A stretch of DNA of 64,000 bases from JALYGJ01 sp963781705. GTDB taxonomy: Bacteria > Chloroflexota > Limnocylindria > Limnocylindrales > CSP1-4. Below, piece after piece: positions 28,943-37,358 of the stretch. The stretch covers positions 620,001 through 684,000 of the forward strand of contig CAWAGP010000010.1 in NCBI GenBank assembly GCA_963781705.1, given 5' to 3'. A program made the translations under genes and the position numbers. Positions within the stretch are counted from its first letter, which is position 1. Each line of letters begins with the position of its first letter. Under the pieces are notes generated by a model that saw only the letters and a program-made list of their open reading frames with translations, did no database searches and was not told where the DNA came from.

Positions 28943-29761
28943 GTGAGCGGCATCACGCTGCAGCGCTGGCGGTCATTCGACTATCGGGTCGTGCCGACGA
29001 TGGCATGGCTTCTGCTCGGGCTGGCAGCGCTGGACTTCGTCGTCAGGTTCGCGGACGGCGCCTTCAACCCCTGGTTCGTGCCGTCGCAACTGGGGAGCGC
29101 GGCCGTCTTTGTGTTTGCCGCAGCGCTGCTGGTGTCCAACCGGCCGACGAGCCTCATCGCGGTCGGCGGCCTGGCGCTGGCCGTTCCGGCTCTCTTCCAG
29201 TTGGGCCGCGCCGCACTGGTCGATCTGGCTCCTCAGCTGCTCCCACTGGACCTGCTCGACACGGTCGGGGCGTTCACCTGGCTGCTGACGCTCGGCGGCC
29301 TGCTGGCCATCGGAGTTGCCGTCGGCGGCATTCATGCCCGAGTCGGCTTCGGCGCATTGATGGTCGGCGTTGCAGTCTCGCTGGCCGGAGTTGCGTGGAG
29401 CCTGTCGAACCTGCAGCCGTTCGTCGAGTCGATGCCGGCATGGCAGTTCGTCAGCAACCTGGGAGGCCCGTGGGTCGTCGCCGGCTGGGCGTTCGTCCTC
29501 GGGGCGGCGATCGAGCGCAGGTTCCCGGTGATCGCCGCGGGGGCCGCGATCATCGTTGCCCTGGACGCATGGAACATCCTGACGACGTACCTTGCGCCAT
29601 TCCTGACGACGTACCTTGCGCCATTCGGGCCCGGAACGAACTTCGACCTGGTTAACGCCGTTACCGGCTCGATCCTTCTTGCAGCCTGGGCCATGCTCGT
29701 CGCCGGGGCACTCACCGAGTTGCGGCAGCCGTCGCCCCGTCAGGCGGCAGCGCCGGCGTAG
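28943..29761 (+). CDS. Integral membrane protein of unknown function
   Basis: A 272-residue protein with about eight hydrophobic segments and no family I recognise. A GGGAG precedes the GTG start. It contains a perfect in-frame duplication LTTYLAPF-LTTYLAPF caused by a 24-bp tandem repeat (29579-29626), probably in a loop between two membrane helices. It is followed by the rhomboid gene in the same direction after about 110 bp. Confidence 0.6.
   Translation: MSGITLQRWRSFDYRVVPTMAWLLLGLAALDFVVRFADGAFNPWFVPSQLGSAAVFVFAAALLVSNRPTSLIAVGGLALAVPALFQLGRAALVDLAPQLLPLDLLDTVGAFTWLLTLGGLLAIGVAVGGIHARVGFGALMVGVAVSLAGVAWSLSNLQPFVESMPAWQFVSNLGGPWVVAGWAFVLGAAIERRFPVIAAGAAIIVALDAWNILTTYLAPFLTTYLAPFGPGTNFDLVNAVTGSILLAAWAMLVAGALTELRQPSPRQAAAPA
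29579..29626. repeat. 24-bp perfect tandem duplication within a membrane protein gene
   Basis: Two identical 24-bp units, each encoding LTTYLAPF, lie at 29579-29602 and 29603-29626. The absence of any mismatch implies a recent event. Confidence 0.85.
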
Positions 29762-29860
29762 AGGGCCGATGGTGCGGCGCGCGCCGGCCGCGCCGACCGA
29801 CTGAGCAGAGCGCTCGTCGAGGGCCGGCGAACGGCGTCAGCCGATAGACTCGGCCCGCGC

Positions 29861-29878
29861 ATGACCAGCGACCAATGA
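29861..29878 (+). other. Five-codon upstream ORF overlapping the rhomboid start
   Basis: ATG ACC AGC GAC CAA TGA reads MTSDQ and stops on the TGA that overlaps the rhomboid ATG (ATGA). It sits 10 bases after a TAGACT box at 29844-29849. It may couple rhomboid translation to a leaderless mini-ORF. Confidence 0.35.
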
Positions 29879-31035
29879 CCAATCAACAGGCGGCGCCCGA
29901 CGGACGCGTGCTGCTCGAGCAGGCCCGCGAAGCGGCCGACCAGGGCGAGTACGAGCAGGCATCGGCGCTCTATTCGCGGCTCGTCGGCAATCGCGACCCG
30001 ATGGTCCACGTCGCCGCCCTGCTGGGCCTGGCCGACGCACGCTACCGCCTCGACGACGAGGAAGGCGCCCTGCAGGCGTGGATCGTGGCCACCCAGGCGC
30101 CCGAGAACCCGCTGACGTGGCAGGCCTGGGTGCAGCTGGCCGGCGCGCGCGTGCGCGACGGCGACCTGTCGGGCGCGACGCGCTCATATCGCGAGGCCGA
30201 ACGGCGCGCGCCGCCCGACGAGCGCGCCGCGATCGCGTCGCGGCTGGGCTGGCTGAACAAGGAGATGGGCAACACCTGGACCGCCCAGCGCTATTTCGGG
30301 CGCGCGCGGACGGGCGTCTTCTCGCCGATCGTGACGTACGTGATCATCGGCATCACCGTCGCGTTCAGCCTGTTCATCCTGTACGGCGGCCGCCAGGGCA
30401 ACGAGCTGGGGACGCTGTTCGAACTCAACAAGCAGGCCGTGCTGCACGGCGAGTACTGGCGCCTGCTGTCGGTCACCCTGGTCCACGCCAGCCTGATCCA
30501 CCTGGGCTTCAACATGTACGCGCTGTACATCGTCGGGCCGCTGGCCGAGGCGCTCTACGGGCGCGTCATGTACATCGGCATCTACGTCGCCGCAGGCCTC
30601 GCCGGCTCGATCGGCAGCTACCTCTTCTTCGCCACTCCGTCGGTCGGCGCGAGCGGCGCGATCTTCGGCTTGTTCGGGCTCTTGTTCACGGCTACCTACG
30701 TGCACAAGCCGGCACTCGCCCGCCAGGCACGCGCGCTGACCGGGCAGATCGGCCTGCTCATCGTCATCAACCTGTTCCTGGGCTTCTCCATGGGCGGCAT
30801 CGACAATGCCGCGCACATCGGCGGGCTGCTCGCCGGTGGCTGGCTGGGCGTCATCATCGCGCCGCGCGGCGCGGCGACACTGGCCTCGTTCTGGCACCGT
30901 CCCGCGACGGCCGATGCTGACAGCGATGCCCGCCGCGCCGAATTCAACGCCAGGATGCTGCGCATCGGCGGCGTGCTGCTGCTGGTCGCGGTGCTGATCG
31001 GCGGGTTGGTGATCACGCCGTTCTGGCTGCACTGA
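29875..31035 (+). CDS. Rhomboid-family intramembrane serine protease with N-terminal TPR domain
   Basis: A 386-residue protein. Residues 10-145 are tetratricopeptide-like helical repeats, followed by seven membrane segments with the rhomboid core: the GxSG nucleophile GASGAIFG (Ser260) and the catalytic His in NAAHIGG (His314). It is expected to cleave membrane-protein substrates within the bilayer, with the TPR part recruiting partners. It forms a two-gene unit with the MFS gene 9 bp downstream. The start overlaps a five-codon upstream ORF. Confidence 0.9.
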   Translation: MTNQQAAPDGRVLLEQAREAADQGEYEQASALYSRLVGNRDPMVHVAALLGLADARYRLDDEEGALQAWIVATQAPENPLTWQAWVQLAGARVRDGDLSGATRSYREAERRAPPDERAAIASRLGWLNKEMGNTWTAQRYFGRARTGVFSPIVTYVIIGITVAFSLFILYGGRQGNELGTLFELNKQAVLHGEYWRLLSVTLVHASLIHLGFNMYALYIVGPLAEALYGRVMYIGIYVAAGLAGSIGSYLFFATPSVGASGAIFGLFGLLFTATYVHKPALARQARALTGQIGLLIVINLFLGFSMGGIDNAAHIGGLLAGGWLGVIIAPRGAATLASFWHRPATADADSDARRAEFNARMLRIGGVLLLVAVLIGGLVITPFWLH

Positions 31036-31044
31036 CCGGGAGCG

Positions 31045-32307
31045 ATGGGCAGCTCGATCCGCAACGTCCTGTTCGGGACGTTCACGCTGCGCTTCAGTAC
31101 CGGCCTGACCGGCGGGCTACTGGCCTACTACCTGGGCAACCTGCCGCAGCATGGCGGGCCGGAGGTGACCGCGGTCGTATTCGGCGTGCTGTACGCCGCC
31201 TTCTATGCGACCGAGCTGGTCGCGTCACCCGTCTTCGGCATCCTTTCCGATCGCCTCGGCCACCACCGCGTGATGGAGTGGGGCCCGATCTTCGGTGGTG
31301 TCGCGGTGACCATCACCGGGCTGACGGCGAGCCTGCCGCTGATCGGTGGCACGCGCATCCTCGAAGGGGCAGCCACGGCCGCCAGCGTGCCCAGCATCCT
31401 GGGCTTCCTGGCCATGGCCACCGCCAGCGACGAAGGCTTACGGGGCAAGGTCTCGGCGCGCTTCGAGCTGGCCACCATCGCCGGCATAGGCGGGGGCGCC
31501 ATTGCGGCCAACCTACTGTGGAGTTACCTGGGGCCGAGTGCCTTCTTCCTCAACGCGGCGATCTACGCGTGCTCGTACGCCATCTACCGCTTCGGCGTAC
31601 AGGCGCCCGACGAGCCATCCCAAGTGGCCGGTTCCGTGGGGCACGGCTGGCGGCGTTACGGGCGCCTGCTGCGCAGCTCGCACGTGTGGCTGCTCGCGCC
31701 GACCTGGATCGCCGTCAACGCCGCGCTGGGCGTGTACGCCGGCCAGGGCCTTTTCAACCTGGTGCGTGAGCGGAACGGCCGTTTCCCCGATCAACTGCTG
31801 GCCGGCGGTCTGAATCCGCTCGAGGTGACGCTGGGCATGCTCGCCGCCGGCGCCGTCTTCTTTGCCGGCCTGATCTTCTGGGGTGATCGTTTCAAGCGCT
31901 TCAGGCGTACCTCGATCATCCTCTACGGCATCTTTGGCGGCGCGGTGCTGGTCGTCGGCGCACTCGCCTTCAACCACAGCGGCGGCCTGCCCGAGCTGGC
32001 CCGTTCGCCGTTTGTCGCCGTCGCCGGCGCGGGCCTGTTCGTGCTGGCCGGTGCCACGCCCGCGGCGCTCGGCCTGCTGGCCGACATCTCCGAGGCGTTC
32101 CCTGACGATCGCGGCGCGGTGATGGGCCTGTACAGCGTGTTCCTGGGCTTCGGCCAGATCATCGGCGCGTTCGTGGGCGGCGTCGCGGCCGAGTGGGCGG
32201 GCATCGACGGCATCCTGGTCGCAACGCTGTTGCTGATGGGCGTCGCCCTGCTGCCGCTGTTCCAGCTGCGCAAGTTCGAACACCGCCTCGATGGCGCGCC
32301 TGGGTGA
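31045..32307 (+). CDS. Major facilitator superfamily transporter
   Basis: A 420-residue protein with about twelve membrane segments. The MFS loop 2-3 motif is visible as SPVFGILSDRLGHHRVMEWG (the GxLxDRxGxR pattern) and the second half has its own FWGDRFKRFRR. Drug or metabolite export is likely, substrate unknown. GGGAG precedes the ATG, which follows the rhomboid stop by 9 bp. Confidence 0.85.
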   Translation: MGSSIRNVLFGTFTLRFSTGLTGGLLAYYLGNLPQHGGPEVTAVVFGVLYAAFYATELVASPVFGILSDRLGHHRVMEWGPIFGGVAVTITGLTASLPLIGGTRILEGAATAASVPSILGFLAMATASDEGLRGKVSARFELATIAGIGGGAIAANLLWSYLGPSAFFLNAAIYACSYAIYRFGVQAPDEPSQVAGSVGHGWRRYGRLLRSSHVWLLAPTWIAVNAALGVYAGQGLFNLVRERNGRFPDQLLAGGLNPLEVTLGMLAAGAVFFAGLIFWGDRFKRFRRTSIILYGIFGGAVLVVGALAFNHSGGLPELARSPFVAVAGAGLFVLAGATPAALGLLADISEAFPDDRGAVMGLYSVFLGFGQIIGAFVGGVAAEWAGIDGILVATLLLMGVALLPLFQLRKFEHRLDGAPG

Positions 32308-32452
32308 ATGGCCACGACTGGCGTCTCGTTTCGCGGGCCCATTTCCGCTGCGCATGGTCATTCGCCCTGGCTGAATGACCAGTCAGCATGAAGATGAGCG
32401 CTCAGGACGGAACCCCTGCATCGTCACTCACCAGGTTGAATGACCGGCCAGC
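32305..32452. repeat. Cluster of TGAATGACC elements in the gap before the aldehyde dehydrogenase
   Basis: The core TGAATGACCRGYCAGC occurs at 32372-32387 and 32437-32452. An inverted copy (GGTCATTC at 32355-32362) forms a palindrome with the first, and a diverged copy overlaps the MFS stop at 32304. No coding sequence is evident in this 175-bp gap. Confidence 0.6.
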
Positions 32453-32469
32453 GCCGACGCGCGCCTACC

Positions 32470-32475
32470 TACAAT
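32470..32475 (+). promoter_or_regulatory. -10 box TACAAT, leaderless start of the aldehyde dehydrogenase
   Basis: The spacer to the ATG at 32483 is seven bases. Confidence 0.6.
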
Positions 32476-32482
32476 CGGGCGG

Positions 32483-33988
32483 ATGACAGACGCGCCAGTG
32501 GCATTCGGCAACTTCATCGGCGGGGAGTGGCGGCCGGCCGAGAGCCGGCGCACCTTCGAATCACGCAACCCGGCCGACACGCGCGACGTGATCGGCCATT
32601 TCGCCCATAGTGACGCGGCCGACGTGGCGGCCGCCATACGCGCTGCTGAGGATGCGTTGCCGGCCTGGCGCAACATGCCGGCACCGAAGCGTGGCGAGAT
32701 CATGTACGCCTTCGGCGCCCTGCTCGCGCAGCACAAGGAACGCCTCGCGCGGGCCATGACGCGCGAGATGGGCAAGGTCCTCGCGGAAGCAAGAGGCGAT
32801 GTCCAGGAGGGCATCGACATCTGTTTCCTGATGGCCGGCGAGGGCCGCCGCATGATCGGCGACACCACCCCCAGCGAGTTGCCCGACAAGTGGGCGATGA
32901 GCATCCGCCAGCCGATCGGCGTGGCCGGCATCATCACGCCCTGGAACTTCCCCATCGCGATCCCGTGCTGGAAGATGAGTGCGGCGCTGATCAGCGGCAA
33001 CGTGGTCGTCTTCAAGCCGGCGTCCGACACTCCCCACTGTGCCGCCCTGCTCGTCGAGCTGATGCACGAGGCCGGCTTCCCGCCGGGCACGGTAAACCTC
33101 GTCACCGGCAGTGGCGAAGAGGTGGGCATGCCCATCGTCGACAACCCGGACGTCAACGTGGTCAGCTTCACCGGCAACGGCGCCACCGGCCGCGCCATCG
33201 CCATCACCGCCGCGCGACGCGGCAAGCGTCTCTCCCTGGAACTTGGTGGTAAGAACGCCATCGCCGTGATGGCCGACGCCGACCTCGACCTCGCCACCGA
33301 CGGAATCCTGTGGTCGGCCTTCGGGACGACCGGCCAGCGCTGCACGGCCTGCAGTCGGTTGGTGGTCGACGAAAGCGTGGCAGATGCCCTGCTGGCGAAG
33401 CTGGTCGACCGGGCGAGTCGGCTGCGCCTTGGCTCAGGGCTGGACGAAGCAACGGAGGTCGGCCCGCTGATCAATGCCGCGGCGGTCGACAAGGTCGCCG
33501 GCTACGTGGCGGTGGGCCAGGAGGAGGGCGGCCGACTGATCACGGGTGGCGGACAGCCAACCGGTGACGGCCTGGACCACGGGCACTTCTTCGCGCCCAC
33601 GATCATCGACGGCGTGCGCTACATGGATCGCGTGGCCCAGGAGGAGATCTTCGGGCCGGTCCTGTCCGTCGTCCGGGTCAACGGCTACGAGGAGGCGGCG
33701 ATGGTCGTCAACCACACCCGCTTCGGGTTGTCGGCGAGCATCTACACGACGGACACCAACACCGCCTTCCGGGCGATGCGCGACTTCGAGACCGGCATCG
33801 TGTACGTCAACGCCGGCACCATCGGGGCCGAGACGCACCTGCCGTTCGGTGGCTGGAAGGGCACCGGCAACGGCCATCGCGAGGCGGGTCACGCCGCGCT
33901 CGACACGTTCACGGAGTGGAAGTCGATCTACGTCGACTATTCGGGCCGGCTCCAGCGCGCCCAGATCGACAATCAGCCCGAGACGTGA
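32483..33988 (+). CDS. NAD(P)-dependent aldehyde dehydrogenase
   Basis: A 501-residue ALDH superfamily enzyme oxidising an aldehyde to an acid. ITPWNFPIAIPCWK and the Rossmann loop SFTGNGATGRAI bind the cofactor. ELGGKNA carries the general base Glu, and GQRCTAC holds the catalytic Cys at about residue 287. The subfamily, with TTPSELPDKWAMSIRQPIG near the N-terminus, is common in soil bacteria, but the substrate cannot be fixed. The ATG lies seven bases after TACAAT. Its stop overlaps the next small gene as TGATG. Confidence 0.9.
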   Translation: MTDAPVAFGNFIGGEWRPAESRRTFESRNPADTRDVIGHFAHSDAADVAAAIRAAEDALPAWRNMPAPKRGEIMYAFGALLAQHKERLARAMTREMGKVLAEARGDVQEGIDICFLMAGEGRRMIGDTTPSELPDKWAMSIRQPIGVAGIITPWNFPIAIPCWKMSAALISGNVVVFKPASDTPHCAALLVELMHEAGFPPGTVNLVTGSGEEVGMPIVDNPDVNVVSFTGNGATGRAIAITAARRGKRLSLELGGKNAIAVMADADLDLATDGILWSAFGTTGQRCTACSRLVVDESVADALLAKLVDRASRLRLGSGLDEATEVGPLINAAAVDKVAGYVAVGQEEGGRLITGGGQPTGDGLDHGHFFAPTIIDGVRYMDRVAQEEIFGPVLSVVRVNGYEEAAMVVNHTRFGLSASIYTTDTNTAFRAMRDFETGIVYVNAGTIGAETHLPFGGWKGTGNGHREAGHAALDTFTEWKSIYVDYSGRLQRAQIDNQPET

Positions 33989-34189
33989 TGAACAGCAGCG
34001 TGCGCGAGGGGTTGATGGCCAGCAGCATCTACGGTGCCGTGCTCGGCATCGTGCTCTTCGCGGCGGCGATGATCGCGGGCGTGGACCTGCTGCCGTCGCT
34101 GGTCATCGCGGTCCTGGGCGGCGTTGTCGCCGGGCTGATCTGGTGGGTGCTGTTCTACCGGTCAGCGGGGGAAGGATCAGGCCAAGTAG
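33988..34189 (+). CDS. Small two-span membrane protein with probable frameshift near its end
   Basis: The ATG overlaps the ALDH stop. Residues 10-58 form two hydrophobic helices (SIYGAVLGIVLFAAAMIAG and LVIAVLGGVVAGLIWWVLFY). As written, the frame has no stop and runs antisense through the whole ArsB-like gene to 34995. Removing one base from the G5 run at 34167-34171 gives an end AGKDQAK followed by TAG at 34187-34189, 66 residues in total. I regard that end as the true one. No function is known. Confidence 0.5.
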
Positions 34190-35442
34190 CGCAGCCACAC
34201 GTAGCCGCTGGCGATCACCAGCGACGCAACGGTGGCGGCCAGCCCGTAGCGCATGAATTGGAAGAAGCGGATCGGGTGGCCGGCGCGACCGGACATGTTG
34301 GCCACCACGATGTTGGCCGAAGCACCCACGATGGTCAGGTTGCCGCCCAGGCACGCGCCGAGCGCCAGCGCCCACCACAGCGGTGCCGCCGGAAGGCCGT
34401 CGGCGATCAGGCGCTCGACGACGGGGATGGCGGTCGCCGTATATGGGATGTTGTCCACGATCGCCCCGAGCAGGGCCGATACCCACATCAGCGACAAGCT
34501 CGCGACCGACGTGTTGCCGGCGGCCTGGGCAGCCAGGCGGTTGGCAATCTCGGCAACGATGCCCACGTGCACGATCGCCTGGACCAGCACGAAGAGGCCG
34601 ACGAAGAAGAACAGCGTGCGCCACTCTACTTCGCGCAACGCCTCATGCGGGTCGATATGTCCGATCAGCATGAGCGCCGTCGCGCCGATCATGGCGACCG
34701 TCGCCGCCTGGAGTCCGAGCGCCTGGTGGGCGACGAAACCGGCCAGCGTCAGGCCGACGACGACGAGCGATCGGGCGAGCAGGCCGCGGTCGCGGATCGT
34801 CGCTTCCTCGGTCGCCTCGAGGGCAGCCTCGCGCCGCTCCGAGGGGCTCTTGAGCTCGCCGCGGAACGACAGGTACATGATCACCATGAACGCGGCATAG
34901 ATGACCACCGTGACCGGCGCGAGGTTGACCAGGAAGGCGTTGAAGTCGAGGCCGGCCGCGGAACCGATCATGATGTTCGGCGGGTCGCCGATTAACGTCG
35001 CTGTGCCGCCGATGTTCGACGCCAGGATTTGGGCGATCAGGTAGGGCACCGGCGAAACGCCCAGCCGCCGGGCGACCGACAGGGTGATCGGCACCATCAG
35101 CACGACGGTGGTCACGTTGTCGAGACCCGCCGACAGCACGGCGGTGATCGTCGCCAGGATGAGCAGCAACGGCATTGGCCGGCCGCGAGCAAGCCGCACG
35201 GACCGGACGGCCAGCCACTCGAACAGGCCGGTGGTGGCAAGTGTTGAGGCGATGACCATCATGCCGGCCAGCAGGAAGATGACGTTGAGGTCGATCGCCG
35301 CGAACGCTTCCTGCTGGTCGATGATGCCCAGGGCGACCATGGAGAAGCCGGCGAACAGGGCGACCAGGGTGCGGTCGAAGCGCTCCGTGGCGATCAGCGC
35401 GTAGGCGGCGACGAAGAAGGCGCCTGCTATCCAGACGTCCAT
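34177..35442 (-). CDS. ArsB/NhaD-type (SLC13-like) ion transporter
   Basis: A 421-residue membrane protein with 11-12 segments. LDNVTTVVLMVPITLSVARR and ASNIGGTATLIGDPPNIMI are the ion-transporter signatures of the ArsB/NhaD/P-protein group, and the second repeat has GAIVDNIPYTATAIPVV. It may carry Na+/H+, arsenite or dicarboxylates; no ars genes are nearby, so arsenite is not favoured. GGAGGG lies immediately upstream of the ATG at 35442. It converges with the small membrane protein gene and overlaps its end by about 13 bp. Confidence 0.85.
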   Translation of the reverse strand: MDVWIAGAFFVAAYALIATERFDRTLVALFAGFSMVALGIIDQQEAFAAIDLNVIFLLAGMMVIASTLATTGLFEWLAVRSVRLARGRPMPLLLILATITAVLSAGLDNVTTVVLMVPITLSVARRLGVSPVPYLIAQILASNIGGTATLIGDPPNIMIGSAAGLDFNAFLVNLAPVTVVIYAAFMVIMYLSFRGELKSPSERREAALEATEEATIRDRGLLARSLVVVGLTLAGFVAHQALGLQAATVAMIGATALMLIGHIDPHEALREVEWRTLFFFVGLFVLVQAIVHVGIVAEIANRLAAQAAGNTSVASLSLMWVSALLGAIVDNIPYTATAIPVVERLIADGLPAAPLWWALALGACLGGNLTIVGASANIVVANMSGRAGHPIRFFQFMRYGLAATVASLVIASGYVWLRYLA

Positions 35443-35508
35443 ATTCCCTCCGCTCAGCACGCCGGGCGGCAGTGCATCGGCTCAGCCTAACGGGCTTGCC
35501 GGTAGGCG

Positions 35509-35514
35509 CAAACT
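35509..35514 (+). promoter_or_regulatory. -10 box CAAACT, leaderless start of the 35521 gene
   Basis: The spacer to the GTG at 35521 is six bases. The box is weaker than the TANNNT examples. Confidence 0.35.
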
Positions 35515-35520
35515 GAGTCC

Positions 35521-36843
35521 GTGGGCCAGGCGAGTGAACGGGATGAAGCAATCGGGCGGGTGGTCGCATCGGCGCGCCGCTTGGGCGTCGAGATCGACGA
35601 GCAGGAGGCGACCGACTGGATCGCTGCCATGGAGGCCGAGGCGCAGGGCACCGACGTTGTCGTGGACGTCGACACCGGCGTGTTCGGCTACCGCGCCTCG
35701 ATGCTCGATCTCGATCCGGGCGACCTGGCCCATTTCCGGCGCATCGCCGACATCGTGCGCATCCCATCGGCGGAGGGCATCCAGACGGCACTCGCCCTGT
35801 CCGGCTCGTCTGCACAGAGCAAGATCCAGCGTTATCCAGGTGACGCGGACTTCTTCGAGCGGGTGCACATCAGCGCGCCTACGCGCGCCGAGGCGTGCCG
35901 GATGCTCGGCGAGGCAATTCGGGAACTGGCGCTGGCGACGATGTCCGGGCGGACCAGCCGCCTGGCAGAGGTCAAGTTCGGGACGTGGGATGTCGCGGTG
36001 ACCAAGAACGGACAGCCCGCGGCGGCCGGCGCGCCAGTGTCGTGGACGCCACAGGAAGTCGCGGCCGGCCAGATGGACGTGGTCGGCGAGGACGGCTCAT
36101 CGCGCACGGTCACCTGGGCGGAGGCCGGTCAGAATCCCGGCTGGTGCAAGATCGATTGGATCGTGGCCGACATGGAGCGCGCCCAGCTGGCCAACGCGAG
36201 CAACTGCCTCGACACAACCTGGGAGGCGCCCGACGGCACGATCGTCGCGCTCGACGGCTTCCTGGACCCTTATTTCCAGGAGGTCTACCTCGATGCCGAC
36301 AGCAAGCCGCTGTTCGACAAGCTGATCAATGAGCTGTCAACCGACGCGGTCGCCGACTACGTCGCCAGTCTGCGCCACGAAGTCTGGAAGTACAGCGTCA
36401 AGGAACAGAACTGGGGCAAGGTCGCGCGCCGGCTTTACAACATCTTCCGGCTGACCGCGCGCTACCCGGAGGCGGCCTATCTGCGCGAGCTGTTCGACGA
36501 ACCGACGACCGCGCTGTACCAACTGGCGGCGCGCTTGCGCGCCCTCGACGAGGCGGCCGCCGACGGTTCGCCGTTCGATCCGGAGATGCTCGTCGAGGAC
36601 ACCGACCAGCTGATCATGTCGGCCATCAGCGCGCTGCAGGGGCCGCACGAGGCGGAGGTGGTCGAGCAGCTGCTGCGCCTGCGCGACGAGGTCAGCGGGC
36701 GCAAGCCGGGCGAGCGCAGCGCGCAGGTCCACCGGCTGCAGACCGAGGCGTTGTCGGCCGTGAACCGCTACTTCCATCGTCGCCTGGTGGCGCTGCCGGA
36801 AATCGCCGAGTACCTCGACGAGGTTGCCGCCGAGCATCCCTAG
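35521..36843 (+). CDS. Orphan protein with nucleotidyltransferase-like motif
   Basis: A 440-residue soluble protein I cannot place in a named family. Residues 93-116 (LSGSSAQSKIQRYPGDADFF) carry a GS...DxD pattern like the nucleotidyltransferase fold: Gly95-Ser96, Asp108 and Asp110. A later stretch GWCKIDWIVADM could hold a third acidic residue. The C-terminal half is helical (RLRALDEAAADGSPF, LRLRDEVSGRKPGERSAQ). It has no signal or membrane segment. A GTG start lies six bases after CAAACT. Nucleotide transfer is a fold-level guess. Confidence 0.55.
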   Translation: MGQASERDEAIGRVVASARRLGVEIDEQEATDWIAAMEAEAQGTDVVVDVDTGVFGYRASMLDLDPGDLAHFRRIADIVRIPSAEGIQTALALSGSSAQSKIQRYPGDADFFERVHISAPTRAEACRMLGEAIRELALATMSGRTSRLAEVKFGTWDVAVTKNGQPAAAGAPVSWTPQEVAAGQMDVVGEDGSSRTVTWAEAGQNPGWCKIDWIVADMERAQLANASNCLDTTWEAPDGTIVALDGFLDPYFQEVYLDADSKPLFDKLINELSTDAVADYVASLRHEVWKYSVKEQNWGKVARRLYNIFRLTARYPEAAYLRELFDEPTTALYQLAARLRALDEAAADGSPFDPEMLVEDTDQLIMSAISALQGPHEAEVVEQLLRLRDEVSGRKPGERSAQVHRLQTEALSAVNRYFHRRLVALPEIAEYLDEVAAEHP

Positions 36844-37124
36844 CCTGCCCCACCCGGTTTTGTGGCGACGACCGGGCCGATTCTTGCGGATCATGCGTCC
36901 CTGGACTCTTAGCCGCAGTTCGATTGCAGGCGCGCCGGCAGTGACAGCCAATTCGTGCTTGCACCGTGCGTGGCCGAGCACGCCTGTCAGCACCGCTGCG
37001 TCGGCGCCGGCTGGAGCAGGTTTCTCCGACGGTCGGCGTCTTCGGTTACCAACCCTTCAGCGCATATCCCGCAATTCCCGGGGAGGTCGAAGCTGCCGTT
37101 GCCAGACCTCAGCGACAGGACGCC
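36844..37124. other. Noncoding gap, nothing supported
   Basis: About 280 bases between the orphan gene and the small acidic protein. Open frames here lack a start context, conserved motifs or plausible composition. I see no RNA structure or repeat that stands out. Confidence 0.4.
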
Positions 37125-37322
37125 CTAGCTCTGGTTGCGTCCGGTCGTCGTGCGGGTGAAGCTGGGTGGGTCGCTCGCCGGGAACGACTCTCTGGAGTCC
37201 TCGTCCACCTCGTCGGCTGCCTCGCGCGCGCGTTCACCGGTCTGGCTCATCGGCAGCGGCTGCTCGTGGGAATCGGCCGGCGGCAACTCGGGGATGTCGG
37301 CAGGGCGCTCGGGATCACTCAT
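37125..37322 (-). CDS. Small acidic protein with ESFPASDPPSF motif
   Basis: A 65-residue hydrophilic, Pro/Glu/Asp-rich protein. Its C-terminal part contains DSRESFPASDPPSFT, a motif I know from short uncharacterised proteins spread over many bacteria, usually as (E/D)ESFPASDPP. It is probably intrinsically disordered, with no known role. The ATG is seven bases after a TAGGAT box on the minus strand, divergent from tRNA-Lys. Confidence 0.65.
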   Translation of the reverse strand: MSDPERPADIPELPPADSHEQPLPMSQTGERAREAADEVDEDSRESFPASDPPSFTRTTTGRNQS

Positions 37323-37329
37323 CGCGCGA

Positions 37330-37335
37330 ATCCTA
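37330..37335 (-). promoter_or_regulatory. -10 box TAGGAT, leaderless start of the small acidic protein gene
   Basis: The spacer to the ATG at 37322 is seven bases. Confidence 0.5.
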
Positions 37336-37345
37336 GCCGCGCCTG

Positions 37346-37351
37346 TAGAAT
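37346..37351 (+). promoter_or_regulatory. -10 box TAGAAT of the tRNA-Lys gene
   Basis: The box lies seven bases before the mature 5' end, so the primary transcript would carry almost no leader. Confidence 0.5.
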
Positions 37352-37358
37352 CGCCGGC

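Noticed and set aside
34190..34995. C-terminal extension of the small membrane protein
   Set aside because: It is the exact antisense of the ArsB-like transporter, with His/Arg/Asp-rich noise composition. A single-base error in the G5 run explains the read-through.
33988..35442. Arsenite resistance locus
   Set aside because: The ArsB-like permease has no arsR, arsC or arsA neighbour, so a general SLC13/NhaD-type carrier is safer.
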